Shown here: positions 1 through 11,681 of the stretch, in pieces
Layout: the number at the start of each line of letters is the position of its first letter
How positions within the stretch are numbered: the first letter of the stretch is position 1
From: Symsagittifera roscoffensis
Lineage: Eukaryota; Xenacoelomorpha; Acoela; Convolutidae
Reading direction: 5' to 3'
Assembly (NCBI RefSeq): GCF_963678635.1
Contig: NC_087064.1
Coordinates: 49,399,346 to 49,463,345, forward strand
Length of the DNA stretch: 64,000 nucleotides
Translations under genes and position numbers: made by a program
The notes under the pieces: model-generated
Databases searched by the model: none
What the model saw: only the letters and a program-made list of their open reading frames with translations
What the model was told of the DNA's origin: nothing

Positions 1-2998
1 GAGCCGACGTCTTTTCCCCTCCTTATTCCGGATAGAAGAATGTCTGGGGCATCGCTTCTCCCTGCCAGTTAATATCATAAAAGGACTGATCCCTCTTGTT
101 GAATGTTGCATGCTGTTATACGCCCCTACCACTTGCGGCAAGTATTTATCCCAATATGTCATGTATCTCGAGCAGTAAACCCTGAGCATGTTCAACAGTG
201 ATCTGTTCTGACTCTCCACTATCCGTTCATTTGAGGATGGTAGGTTGTTGAATGCTTTTGAGCAATGTGGGATCTCCTCATCAGTTGTTTTGTCAGGTCC
301 CCCACGAAGTCTTTCCCATTTTCCGATTGGAATCCTATCGGACAACCATATCTTCATATCCAGTGCGTTATCAAATAATCACAAGTCTCTTCCGCTGAGA
401 CTGTCTGACATGGTACCACTTCTGCCAATTTCGTAAAGTGGTCTATGATTACCAGTATCTGATTGTATCCCGAGTTGATCAAGCGGATCTTCTGATGGTC
501 TATCTGCACGACCTCGTTAAACTCCGAGCTCTCCACGGACTTAAGTGGAAATTTCATTTTTCTAGGGTCTTTTACTTTCAAACACGACAAGCATGCGTTC
601 ACCCATCTTTCGCAAGCCTTTATCAACCTTGTAGGGTTCTTTGTTGTACCTTATCTATCCCCTGATGTCCCATCTGGCCGTGCGATCTGAACAACACTTC
701 CGTCTGGTATAGCTGTGGCAGTATGATGAGATTAGGCCTGTGCAAGATATTTTCTTCATCTTTCTTCCTACAGGCTAGCTACTACACCATCAGCTGTGTG
801 ATAGAGTAAGTCCCTTTGTAGAACTGGCTCAAGATCTTGTAACTATCCTCCTCCAGGTCTCCTTTCTCCTTGAATCCCGTCCGGATCCATGTAGAGAGGT
901 TACTCGTCATCTTGTCATCTTGTCATTCTTCTGGGCGCGTATCAGATCCGAAAGTCTGTTTCTCGCTTTGACGTGTTCCTTCAATGCCATCATTTGACCA
1001 TTCAATTCTCCGTGGATGTCGTCTTTTAGCTTAACGCAAACTATCCTTCTCAATACCTCCCTGTCATCGTCCGGCTCCAGGTTCGTCCTGACATTTGAAT
1101 TGCACGATAGCTCCCTGAATGGTTTCCTTGACACCGCTATTTTCTCAGGCTCTTCTTCTCCGTATGTATCCTGTTGCTCTAGGTTGTACGTCCCTGAGGA
1201 AGACTCAGTTTGTAGTTCTCTGTCGTGGTGCCTCATTTTCTCTTCTGCTAATATCTTGCAAAGACTGTCTTGGTCATCCCCACTCCTCTCTGAGTCTTCA
1301 TCCCATTCTTCTGACTCCCCGGACAAATTCTCTTCCTTACGGTCTTCTTCTGATTTCGACCACTCCCGTGACTCTTGATCTGGTACTAGGTGCTGGGCTT
1401 CCTCCTTGAATGTCACTTTCTTCTTCCGAAACGTCGTCCGTCTTAGTATTTCATCTGAGATTTTCTCGACCAATGTTCGCACAACTTCTTTGTCGTCAGG
1501 TTGCTTGCCTATCGTTGAGTCCTCGCCATGAGCCGCTTCCCCTCTTTTCAATCTGGTGACTTCCGGTTTTTCGTTATCATTGTTCCGGACTATCGGTTTA
1601 TCGTCTGATAGTTTCTCGAGTAGTTTCCTCAGATCCTCTCCTATCGTCACCCTTCTTGTCTCCAGTTCATCGAGGTCGTAACCTTTTGCTTTCAGTGTTT
1701 CCCTCACTATCTTCGACTTGAGCATCATTTTCATTGGCATCCTTGGATTTCTCTTGAGAACTTTTTCGTGTCATGTTCAGCTGTCAGCTCGGGATGATCT
1801 TCTATTTGTTTCCCTGACTCGTCAAGCCGCCTCGTGAGTGGAAGACTGTCATAATGCTCTTCTTGTCCATAAATGAGAAAACATCTTTGATTTCCGGTCT
1901 GTCGGCCTCCCTTTGCTCTTGTCTCTCGTCGAATTCCGTGTTTTTCCTCAAGTTGTCGCCATTTTGATGCTTGTTCTGTGCTCGATAATCATGTTATAAC
2001 CATCCAGGCGCACTATCCATCTCCCAATGTAGCTTTGGTTCATTGAGTACGTTTTCAACCAACTAAGTGCTCTGTTGTCGACTCGTAACTTGAAAGGTTC
2101 GCTACCCAAGTATGCTCTGTTTTTTTCTACAAAGGCGAATACCGCAAACCGCCCCGTACTTCATTTCTGTATCACTCAAGACTTTGCTCCCGTAAGCTAT
2201 CGGTCTCAAGACTGTATTCCCGTTCCACTCCTGTTCTTGGTGCAGTATTCCAGAGATCGCTACCACCGATGCATCCGTGTCCAGCACGTCCATTCCCTTT
2301 TCCGTGGGCATCCCTAGCACAGGTGCCTCGCACAGCTCTCTTTATTCTTTGAAGTAATTCCTCTGCGGCGTTATTCCACGTGAATTTCTTGCACTTGTGA
2401 CTCATGTGTTGTTGCATTGGATATACTTTGTCCGCATAGCCCTTGATGAACTCCCTGTAGTAGTTTGCGAAACCCAAGATGCTCATCAACTGAAGTTCTG
2501 TTTTTGACAATTTTCAAGTAAGTACTGCCTCTACCGCGTCTGGGTCTGGTCTAATACCATATTCGTCCACCATTCTCCCTGGTATTTGATCGAGTCTCTG
2601 AGAATCTCACACTTCTATGGCTTTCATTTCAGTCCTGTTCTCTTTATTCAAGCAAACACCTTGTCCAGTCTTTCAATGTGGTCCTCCAGGGAGGTGTTGC
2701 AATCACCACGTCATCTACGTAGCACATTTTTAAACTGCCGTATTTCTTCGTTACATTTGTCATCGCTTGTGCCATTAGTCGTTGGAAGGTGGATTCACAT
2801 TGCAAAGGTCAAATGGCATCCGTTTCCATTGAAACATTCCCAGTTCGCATGCAAAACCCGTCTTGTCCCTGTCCTGCTTCCTCAGTGGTACCTGCAAAAG
2901 GCCGACCCTAGATCAAGAGTTGTGAAAATTTTGGCGTCACAAGAAATAAAACCTAAGTTGGTCTCCTTTCTTTTTGGCCATCACTACTCCACACGCCG
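1..2998 (-). pseudogene. Decayed Ty3-type pol remnant (RT-RNaseH-integrase), copy E6
   Basis: On the minus strand this reads from reverse transcriptase (about 2998-2500) through RNase H (about 2500-1800) and an acidic linker (about 1790-800) into integrase (800-1), and it leaves the window at the left edge. The RT keeps a YVDD core near 2715-2730. RNase H keeps the TDAS-type block near 2250-2290. The linker has one 277-codon open stretch (907-1740) colinear with the linker of the intact element at 55391-64000. Frames change several times, so it is not functional. The right end stops abruptly inside the RT block that precedes the first catalytic Asp. Its integrase end is almost identical to 7510-7646, so E6 belongs to the same lineage as E4 and E5. 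Confidence 0.85.
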
Positions 2999-3298
2999 AT
3001 GCCTTGAAAAAAAAGACATAATTTCTCCATCAAATCACTTGTTATTGTTTCGCGAAAACTATTTTGAGAACAAGTTGTAACAATAGCACCGGGAAAAAAA
3101 AGAACTTGGAAACAAAAATACCAATTGGGAATCAGCTTCCTGTTTCTACCGAGTGGATAAAAAAAGAGTGAAGTACATTCGGAGAATGCGGCAATGGTAA
3201 GAGAAAGGAAGGAAGTAGTTCAGAACACGATCAAGAGAAAGGAAGCAAGTAGTTCAGAACACGATCAGGATGTCCGCAAGCTCGTAAAAGAAAATTAG
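2999..3298. other. Unassigned junction sequence between two retroelement fragments
   Basis: I see no coding similarity here. The stretch separates the broken RT end of E6 from the broken second-polyprotein end of E4. It starts with A-rich sequence and contains the 34-bp tandem repeat annotated separately. It could be remnant pre-insertion DNA or filler from a rearrangement. Confidence 0.5.
3200..3267. repeat. 34-bp tandem duplication
   Basis: Two adjacent 34-bp units (3200-3233 and 3234-3267) differ at one base. Each starts AGAGAAAGGAAG and ends ACACGATCA. It lies at the join between two unrelated retroelement breakpoints, which fits a repair-associated duplication. Confidence 0.9.
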
Positions 3299-5403
3299 AG
3301 CGCCTCGTGGGCTTTTAGCCAATCCACACAATAGTGATTGCTCAAGTCCTCATGTTACAGACTCTTGATTCCCAAGATCTCCGTCAACTCTTGTCTGCAG
3401 GCTAGATCCTCGAGATCCAGACCAGATCCTTCACTTGTTCCAGGTACCGGGTTCTGCTTACTTCCCCCGGACCTTCCAACTTCTTCCTGCTGTCTACCAT
3501 CAACACTGACGACACAAACGAGCTCTGGGGCGTAGAAGATTCCGCCTCACCTCCTTCAATGGGTGTCGATCTCAACTTTCTGCTTCTGCTACTAGTTAAG
3601 CTTCCTCTCGAATCGATCCTTCCACCCCAAGCGATCAGTTACGGAACGGGCTAAGAAGGAGGGAGGTATCGGAGGTGGACTAAAGGTGAATTGTCCCATC
3701 TCCAGTAGATCCGACTCAAGGAAATTTACATGTCTTTGGAAGACGCCATTCAGCCACTCTGTGCCCCTTGGCCTGTCGAAGGTGATACCGTCCGAGGATG
3801 CATCCTCCGGGAGGGAATCTTCCATCATTCTCTCTACATCGAGCACTCTCATGGGCAGCACACTTCTCTGCTGGATTTGTCTGATTATCTCGTTGATATT
3901 TCGCATCCTCTCACTCATCTCCCTCGCATTGTGGTCCGCCATCATGTTATAGGGAATGGTGCAGATGGTGAGGATTGCTGGCTCCAGGTAAATTCTTAGC
4001 TCCTCAAGAATGCAACTCACTTTGTCTTGTAGCCTCGTCATTATTCTTGCTTCGCCCCTGGACAAGTCTTTGATTCCCATCATCATGGTAACTGTGTATA
4101 TCTTCCCTATCTCCAGTATCTGCAGGGACGCCAACATCTGGGGCATCGCTGCGCCCGAGAAACTCAAGACTCCCACTTTCCAATGGGCCTGGATCCTTGT
4201 CAGGACCCGGTCTAGACTGTCCCCTATTATCAAGTGATTCAGGCCTTCGGGTATTCTCGGTTGTACGAAGTACTCTGCCCACGTCGCTTCATGAATTTGT
4301 CTCTTCTCTCTCGTTGCGCAGCCATCCAGTTCTCTCAATTATGTCGGAGTTACATGCCGTGTTCTTTTTGTAACTCGAGATCACTACGCTCCTCACTGGA
4401 TGCTCTCTCCGGTTGGTTGGTCGCTGATCATTTGCAGCGTTCTCAAGAGCCTTCGCCTGCAACCCTTTCTGCAACTCCCTGAGGCGTGACGTCCCCGTTC
4501 CGGACTGACTGCCGCTAGTCGAGCTGGACGTCAGTCTTGGTAACGCAATGTCCATTAGCGGTCTGATTCGATTTGCCTCTAGATTCCTCATGGAACGGAC
4601 GGGCTCAGGTGGCGTCCATGCCTCCAAATTTACGTTCATGTGCTCTTGAGCCACGTGGTCTAGGTTGAAGCGGCCGCTCAATCTGGGCGCTTCATCCACT
4701 TCTATTCTTGCATCTGGTCTAAATCTCTGGCTCAGTTGTCGTCTTCTTTATCTTCTTACCACTCGCGACCACTTGCTGCCTCCTTTGTAGCCGTTCTATT
4801 TCTGACTTTATTTGATCACAATTTGCTACATTTTCTTGTAGTATCTGCTCTTGCTCCCGTTTTGCCATCAGCAGATCCCGGTCAAGATAGCCTTGTCTCG
4901 CTCAAGTATTGCCTGGTCGCGATCCAGATCGGCCTTGTCCCGTTCCCTTTGGGCCCCTTCCAATTCTCTCTTCATGCTGCTGAGATCTAGATTTCACTCT
5001 TCTGTTTGTGGCGACCGGAACATCGATGGTGGTTTGCTTGTGGATTGTGTCCCTGCTCCTGCTGGTGGTCTGATCGGAAGGGGAAATTCCCCCTCACCAT
5101 ACTCCGTGGTATTACTCAAGCCAGGGCTCCTCGCAAGATCAAGTCCTCTCACGCCTCCGTCCACGTTCCAGGATAGCCATCTGGTCTGCTCCTGATTCGA
5201 GATTCCATCCGAGGTGTAACCCACCATCAGCACGGCTTCAGTCGCTGACTCCCCTTGCGCCTCCAGTTGCAGGATGGCTTTGAGCATGACCGCAAGCCTC
5301 TCATCCACTTGCGTGTAGTCGAGGTCCCTCAAGCGCCTGTATGACTCGTCGAGTGTGGGTTTTCTGAATGCCGCTGGCACAGTTTTTGAGAATCGATCTG
5401 CCA
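3299..5403 (-). pseudogene. Second-polyprotein N-terminus with degraded SGNH hydrolase domain (E4)
   Basis: The start codon at 5403 and the first 136 codons (to 4994) match the E2 protein that starts at 54886. They are followed by a coiled-coil and charged region, then an SGNH-like domain in the 248-codon open stretch 3592-4338. The nucleophile block is present (IGDSLDRVL), but two blocks are lost relative to E1 and E2: GTND has become GIKD, and DGIHF has become DGITF, which removes the catalytic His. The frame is broken several times. The left end stops in the part matching E2 near 52700-52740. Function is very unlikely. Confidence 0.8.
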
Positions 5404-5432
5404 TTGCTGCTTTCCTTTATCTCACGAACAAC

Positions 5433-5532
5433 CAAATTCAAGAAGTACCTTACCTAACCAAACTCTAGAAGTACCTTACCTACTCAAACACAAGAAGTAC
5501 CTTTCCCGGATGAAACTCAAGAAATATCCTCA
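5433..5532. repeat. 26-bp tandem repeats in the pol-to-second-ORF spacer of E4
   Basis: Three 26-bp units (5433-5458, 5459-5484, 5485-5510) and a partial fourth share the core AGAAGTACCTTACC. They lie just upstream, on the minus strand, of the second-polyprotein start at 5403. The equivalent spacer of E2 (54887-55390) has shorter, different repeats built on CAAGAATTACCC, so the region tends to expand although the exact unit is not conserved. The rest of 5404-5907 is A/T-rich non-coding spacer. Confidence 0.75.
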
Positions 5533-5907
5533 TCTGGCACAATCAATGAAGAACTGTTTAATGTTTTTTCTTTCTCCCGTTTGACCAACTATGATTTAGT
5601 TGTCGTTTCAGTTTTCAAATCAATCTGAAAATAGAATTCAATTTTAAACCAAGATATTTTCCACTCGTGTCTAACCTAGACCTCCACCATTAATACCTTT
5701 AAGACATTATCCTAACAATTCCATTGAAATGATTCAATTTAGATGTTAAAAACATGCAGATTCATTTTATGTTTAAGCACCATTAATTCTTCAGAATTTA
5801 ATTGTCTTGCCAATTACATTAAAACCCATCTACTTGACTCGTGCCCCTTTTACCTAGCTCGAGAATCCTGTGCCTCCCAACTCAAGACATCCATGTCCAT
5901 TCAAAGC

Positions 5908-7646
5908 TCAGGCGATAATCAAGTAGTATTTTTTGTGTTGGTGCACCATTATCTGCGTTTCTGCAAAGACCACATACAGGATGGCGTATAATTCCCCAGG
6001 GTTCAACATGCCCCTGTTTGAGTCTCAAACCGGCATTGAGACCTCTCATATCCCTCTTTCGACCATGAAGTCACTCAAACTCGTTAGTGCCAACATTACA
6101 TGCTCGGGGTCTATCGTGTTCCTCTCATTGACCCTCGTCACCAAAAAACACAGATTTTTACCAGGAACTTGTGAAACTGAAGGATGAAGCGCAGCCATTC
6201 CTCCCAACCCTGGCTTCTGCCTGAATAGAAACTCCACGTTCTGATATTCTCTTTTGAAGTCTGCTTCCAGTTTCGTGTTGACGCTCATGTCCGCTGTTAT
6301 GCAGATTGCACTAGTCCTATCTGACAAAATGAAGTCGCTGTCTGTGATCAGGATGTTCTCTGAATATTCATTCGATATCTCGAATTTAATCTTGAAATTT
6401 CTTCCTATGGTAGGCTCAGCTTCCTCCTGATCCAGTTCCAACCCGTTAGTCTCTCTTACTTCCCTGAGCTTCTCTATTATCAAATAATGGTGTGGGTAAG
6501 TCCCACCCCCACTCCCCGGACAAAAAAAATTATCGACGTCCCCGTCGATGGTGCTGGGTTCAAGTTATCCGGTGGTAATTCTAGTGGCCGGTCCATGGCT
6601 CTCCAGCCAAATAGTGGATTTCCTGTCTTCACATGTTTCATTGCTGATAGGTCGACTTGCTGGAAGTTTTGCGCCTCCCTTGCGTCAGTCTCAAGGTTAT
6701 GCATCCATTCCAGTACCCTCATATTTGTATTTTCTCTTCTTTCTATCTCGCTTTGTTCCAGGTATACTTCTCGTTCCGGTACGGAGTAGTCTTCTTGCGA
6801 GGAATGCTCGCTGTCGTTGATGATCTGCCAATCTTCATCAGCTACCAGCTCACCCACATTCACCAACTCCTCGCCCATCTCATCGGTTTGTATCTTGTCA
6901 ATCAAGAAGTCGTCACCATGCCTGTTTTACCTCATGCCTGTCCGTTTGAGATAGCCTTTCCTTGTCCCTGTGGTCATCGGCAGATCTGGTTCTGACCACT
7001 TTGGTACCTCGTTCTGCTCTGGATCATTCCAATCTTCCTCCGCGAAGGATCCTTTGTTCGCTTTCACCTCTATCTTCTCGTTATCATCCATGCTCGCGTC
7101 CTCGTTGCCGTCATTCTTCTCCCTGGTGCCTTTCTCGTTCACCTCACATGCTGGTTCTACCGGTAAGTACTCTAGTCCTTCCATGTTCTGTGGTACACAC
7201 CAATCTTCCGGAGATGGGACACGAGGTTTCAGATTTTCGTAGTGCGCCGCACGCCCTGTACTCAAGCGATAAAACCGGCCCTGCTGGTGTACCTCCGTTA
7301 TCAGAAACGGTCCTCTCCATTTCTTTATTAACTTTTTAGTCCCTTTTGGGGATATGATATTCTGGAACACCCAGACGTATTAACCCACAGCATACGGTTT
7401 TGCTTGAAGTATTTTTTATCGTACTTCTTCCGCTGTCTCATCTGTGCCTGCGCCGTTTTTCTTCTACAGAACTCGTTCAATTCTTGTTCTCTCCTGACCG
7501 CTTCCTTCACATACGCCTGAGCCGACGTCTTTTTCCCTTCGTATTCCGGATAGAAGAATGTCTGGGGCATCGCTTCTCCCTGCCAGTTAACATCATAAAA
7601 GGACTGATCCCTCTTGTTGAATGTTGCATGCTGCTATACGCCCCTG
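5908..7646 (-). pseudogene. Integrase C-terminus plus macro-like domain, broken (E4)
   Basis: The minus strand runs from the end of the integrase core (7646) through the GPY/F-type module (about 7370-7200, with KKWRGPF-like residues), an acidic tail, and the macro-like C-terminal domain (about 6520-5960), to a stop at 5908-5910 that matches the stop of E2 pol. Frames change at about 7330, 6927 and 6480. The block around 6490-6523 is nearly identical in DNA to E1 and E2 (see the hairpin entry at 37478). The right end is a deletion join to protease sequence at 7647. Confidence 0.85.
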
Positions 7647-8770
7647 ACGCAGAGGCCACTCTTGGTTATCGAGAAGGATCTTCCTAAAACAGCAGCACTT
7701 TAACTGTTTGGATTGGGTACTATAATCCTTGTTTACTGTCGCTTAGTTCATTATAGTTTTTCATTCGTAAACTTTTTATTGCCGCCTCATTCGCTTTCAG
7801 CCTTACCCTCCTACTCAAGAAAACCGGAGCCTTATTTTCATTCGCAATGAAATTCGTCATCAAATTTACCAGTTTAATTACGTACTTCTTCTCCGGGTTC
7901 CGAATCCTGAGCATCGCATTGTTAAGATCAATTGTTACATCGAAATTCCTGATGAAACTCTGCCTAAAATGAATTGGTCAGACTCGTCTAGATTCTCCAC
8001 CACCAGAAAGCTCATCCACAAATTCCGTTCCCCCAGGTTTAGGGCTATTATTGGTGTCCTACCTATGACCCGAAGCGCCCCCTTGTTTGCTGCTGACAGC
8101 CGTATTCTTGAGTCAATCAGGTCGTCTTTGTCGAATCCCATTCTTCTCCAAGTCTCAATTGGTATTACACTTAAGACGGCTCACGTGTCCAACAACCCAC
8201 ACAGTTGTGTCTTCTTTCCGCATATGTCCAATACGTGTGCAGATACGTCTGCTTCCGTTCCCAGATGCATGGCATCCTATTCCAGCATAGCACTTTTAGG
8301 ATCTTACTTTTAGTTCTTCTGCCAAGTTTTTGTGATGCCAAGTGGTTCTCCAGTACCCATTTTCAAGGTGTTGCAATTGCTCCTACTCATTGAGTTTTCT
8401 CCGGTCTCTGATTCTGGTCTTGTCATACAGAGTGTTTCATTCAATCTCTGTTTTTCTATTTCCTGTGTCAGCCGTTGTTCGATTTCTTTGGTCGTCAAGT
8501 CTTGTTTCAATTTGTTGATCTCCTCTGCAGCTGCTCTCTCGTAGTTTATCTTTAGATTATCTTTAGAGAGTTTCTCGTCTCGGTCCCCGTGGCAATTTTG
8601 TTTTTTGTCACGGCCTTCACGGTCTTTGTTGATAATTCACCACCCGCTGCTTCTTTGTTGTTCAAATCATTTTCAGCTTGTCTGTTCCTGGTATTTTGCA
8701 CTGCAGCCAGTGTTTCGGGTGATTCTGATTCTTCGCCGCCTCCCAAAACAATGGCCCATGTCATGGCATC
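7647..8770 (-). pseudogene. Protease and gag C-terminal fragment with a stop in the active site (E4)
   Basis: The minus strand matches the gag zinc-knuckle end and the aspartic protease of E2, up to the GLCVSV-type block that precedes RT. The protease D-T-G triad is destroyed because the Gly codon is TGA (complement at 8181-8183). The N-terminal side jumps from a DAMTWA motif (8762-8745), normally about 270 codons before the zinc knuckles, directly to sequence following the knuckles, so capsid and knuckles are deleted. The same structure recurs at 16309-17433. Confidence 0.85.
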
Positions 8771-9381
8771 TAAGTGAGGAAAATTTTGGTGAAAAGAAAC
8801 GGGTTTTGGGGTTTTTTTTTGTACTAGAGCTCTAGAGGTGGTACTGGGATAATGGATCAGGTATCCCATTGTTCTACATAAGGCACAGGAGAATTGGTAT
8901 TTATGTACCCTCCTAGGACCCTTAGGGAGGTCTTGGTACACTTTGGTACGGTCGTAGTACTTTTATGTACCCTCCTAGGACCCTTAGTGTTCTTTTGGGA
9001 CACTTTGTTACTGTCCCAGGATTTTTCTGGACCCTCTTAGGACCCTTCGCTCAGACTTTGGTACACTTCGTTGCTATCCCAGGACTTTTCTGAACCATCC
9101 TAGGACCCTTATCTAGATGCCCCAAGTGTTGGGACACTTAGATCACTATCCCAAGACTGAGTGTTGGGACATTTAGATCACTATCACAAGACTTCCGGCA
9201 AGACTCTTGTACTTCTTTTATCTTGTAGCTGAAGTGTTTCTTCGCCTGATTGAAGAATTCCCTTGTACCTTATGTCGAATATTGGGATACCTGATCCACT
9301 ATCCCAGTACCACCTCTAGAGCTCTAGGGTAAATATAATCCCCAAAAGCCAATTCTGTTCACCAAAACTTTCTTTACTTCG
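8771..9381. mobile_element. Non-autonomous DNA element with long terminal inverted repeats (copy 1)
   Basis: Near-perfect inverted repeats of 45 bp lie at 8824-8868 and 9283-9327 and begin with the palindrome CTAGAGCTCTAG. They differ at one position. Weaker inverted similarity extends about 53 bp further out on each side (8771-8823 and 9328-9381), making arms of about 98 bp. Inside are four degenerate units of about 62 bp built on CCTCCTAGGACCCTT, each with GGGACAC- or GGTACAC-type boxes. There is no coding capacity. The form suggests a MITE or foldback element. I cannot define a clear target-site duplication. Confidence 0.75.
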
Positions 9382-10662
9382 TCTCCTAAAATTACCTTCC
9401 CTGTTTCACTCCGAACACCGAAAAAAGTCGAAATACGACTCGTTTGTTAGTCTGAAACTCGAGCCGATTCGTTAAAATAGCCCTACTAGTGGTCTTATGG
9501 GGTATTCTCCGTTTGGGTTCCAAAAACTGTCTATTTCCGATCCCCTCACCCGATCCGACCAGGTTACCTACCTTAATTCGATCTCAAGTTTGGATCCCCT
9601 CGCGTTGCAACTCTTGTTCTGAGTCTATAGATGGATCTTTTTAGACTCTGGGTCTACTTATGTAGCTAAATTGACGATATTGATTAAATAGTTACTATAA
9701 TGTGTCCCTCCTTTTTACAATTTTGTACCGCCAACCTCTATCTTAACCAGCCCTTCTTCTAACCTCCCCCCTATCTAAACCCCCACTTACGCCGAAAAAC
9801 ACCCTTAAGCGCAATGGGTGCTAAACCTTTCTAGAAAAAGTCCGTAGAACCTGTTTCCGAGCTCTTCTCAAGTAAATATATTTCCTCAAAACAGTGGGTA
9901 TCCGCTTATCCAATTTTAAACTTATTTCCTATAATGTAACGTGGATTTTATTGATACCCGGTTGACCAAACAGAACACCTCTGAGGGCCTTCCTCCGTTT
10001 GCTCTGTTCTGCTTTGATCACACTGCTGGCTGGTCACCTGCCGGTTGATCACACTTTCCCCCTGGGCTGGTCACCTGTTCCAGTCAAGTCTCCCAGTGGT
10101 CAAGTCTCCCAGTGGTCCGCTTTCCCACTTCGTTGGTCACCTCTTCCAGTCAAGTCTCCCAGTGGTCCGCTGATGTCACAAGCTATCTGAAAACATTACA
10201 ACACCCCACACTTGGGCACCTGTACAACGTTGCTGATTTGATCGAGATGATCGGTCTTATTGGAAAACAGTATGGGTATACTATTTTAATTAATATAAAG
10301 GTTAGATCCACCTAATTTGGAAGTCAAAGCCACTGTCTTTTTTGAGGTTTTATTGTTTTTTGTTCCTGTTTCTAACCTTTTTTGGTTTTCTAATTCGCTT
10401 TTCGTCTTTTACTCGTTTTTTTTTGTCCCCCTAGTTGCCCCCTTTACTCGGCTAGCTAGGCCTCATTTCGGAAAGCACATCGGCAAATTTTCTCAAGTTT
10501 TCTTGAAAAGCTAAGACGGTACAACCAGAAGGTGAACATGTTCCCGTTGAACCGTACCAACGGTACTCTAGAATGGGCATGTAGCAGGGAGCTGTGTCAA
10601 GTAGGTTTAATCCCGTAGTCTTGATGTCATAAAAACAACCAGGAGCGCCACAAAAAAAACTA
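9382..10662 (-). other. Leader region of E4 between the LTR and gag
   Basis: This is non-coding in all frames. Next to the LTR, in minus-strand sense, is TGGCGCTCCTGG (complement of 10639-10650), the same primer-binding-site-like string found 12 bases inside the 5' LTR of E1. Farther in are the short tandem repeats at 10023-10172 and A/T-rich tracts. No gag N-terminus can be read, so either it was lost or this lineage is non-autonomous. Confidence 0.6.
10023..10172. repeat. Short tandem repeats in the E4 leader
   Basis: Phrases GGTCACCT and CAAGTCTCCCAGTGGTC recur two to four times in about 150 bp. The same block is present in E5 at about 18685-18834 with single-base differences. No coding or structural role is evident. 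Confidence 0.7.
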
Positions 10663-11681
10663 TGTAACAGTCGCCTACTTAAGTTAAATATGAGGTTGAA
10701 GAAAAATAGGCCCTATAACCATTGGCTCAAGAGTCAGGGACACTATCTCATGTGCTTTTCTACCTCAAGCGGTCGGAGCCAATTCGGTTCAATTGCGACA
10801 TGAGACTAAAACCCGCGTTACAGCTTGAAGGCCACTACCAAAATACCCCCACTCTAAACAATAAGAACGCCCCCATACTCAGGTCTCAAATTACTTAAAA
10901 TACGTGATAGACGTTAAAAACAGGGTCGGAACCTTATGTATAGTTAATTTTTTATTAGACAGTGGACCTTTGATCCATTTCAGATGGATCAACCTGAAAA
11001 CTCTCCCTAACTCAACATAACAACATAAATCACACTCAGAAAAATTCAATTAGCTGCTCACATACCGACATGACCTCTAGAATTGAGTAACTAAACTATA
11101 AAGCAACTCCAGAATTGATTGGGTAATTAGGTTCAACTCAGGAAGCCTGAAATAAGCAAATTTTAACTCAAGAAACAAGTTTTTGGTATGGACATTGGGA
11201 CGCTTCAGCTGTTCACCTTTCCACCGAAGGCTCCACCGAAGACTCACAAATCAAGACTAAATGCTTTCTCAAAGTCAAACTTCCAAATATGACCGACTGG
11301 CGCTTAATTCCCGGACTCAAGATCGATGTCCTCATCGCGTGTTGTCGTCTGTCAGTGAACCCCCAGAATAATGAGTGCGTCTCAAGATACAGTGCCAGTG
11401 GTCATATACAGAAGTTTGCAGCAGATTTAACTTTATCTACAGCCCAAAATTCACAACCTTGCAAAATTGTCACATTATCGCTAAACAGCAATCAAAGTCT
11501 GCATACACGTGCCCCCTGAATTTCCGCTTTGTAAGCCAATGATTAAAAAATTTTTTTGTTTTATCCATTCAGAAAATTTTCATGCAGAATTTTGATTTAA
11601 ATAGTGAATATAATATACTAGTAACAAAGTTTTTTTATTAAAATTTCTTTTCCATGCCCTCAGATTTCGTCTGAGTTCACA
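10663..11681 (-). repeat. LTR shared by E4 (as 5' LTR) and E8 (as 3' LTR)
   Basis: The LTR is bounded by TGTAACAG at the left and GTTCACA at the right, that is TGTGAAC...CTGTTACA on the minus strand. On its left are the primer-binding site and leader of E4. On its right are the purine tract and last coding region of E8. Length is 1,019 bp. Compared with the E5 LTR it retains a 264-bp segment (10747-11010). Confidence 0.8.

Larger units (their letters stand above)
3299..11681 (-). mobile_element. Defective Ty3-type LTR retrotransposon E4 (5' LTR to second polyprotein)
   Basis: In minus-strand order this contains an LTR (11681-10663), primer-binding site and leader (10662-9382), an inserted inverted-repeat element (9381-8771), a gag/protease piece (8770-7647), integrase to pol C-terminus (7646-5908), a spacer, and the start of the second polyprotein (5403-3299). 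RT, RNase H and the integrase N-terminus are missing, with a sharp join at 7646/7647. Most of gag is also missing, with a join inside the region matching the gag N-terminal half and the zinc-knuckle end. No 3' LTR is seen at its left end. It is a composite dead copy of the family represented intact by E2. Confidence 0.8.

Noticed and set aside
10317-10514. Short open frame in the E4 leader
   Set aside because: Low-complexity T-rich sequence; the counterpart in E5 (about 18978-19175) is disrupted by indels, so no coding selection is visible.
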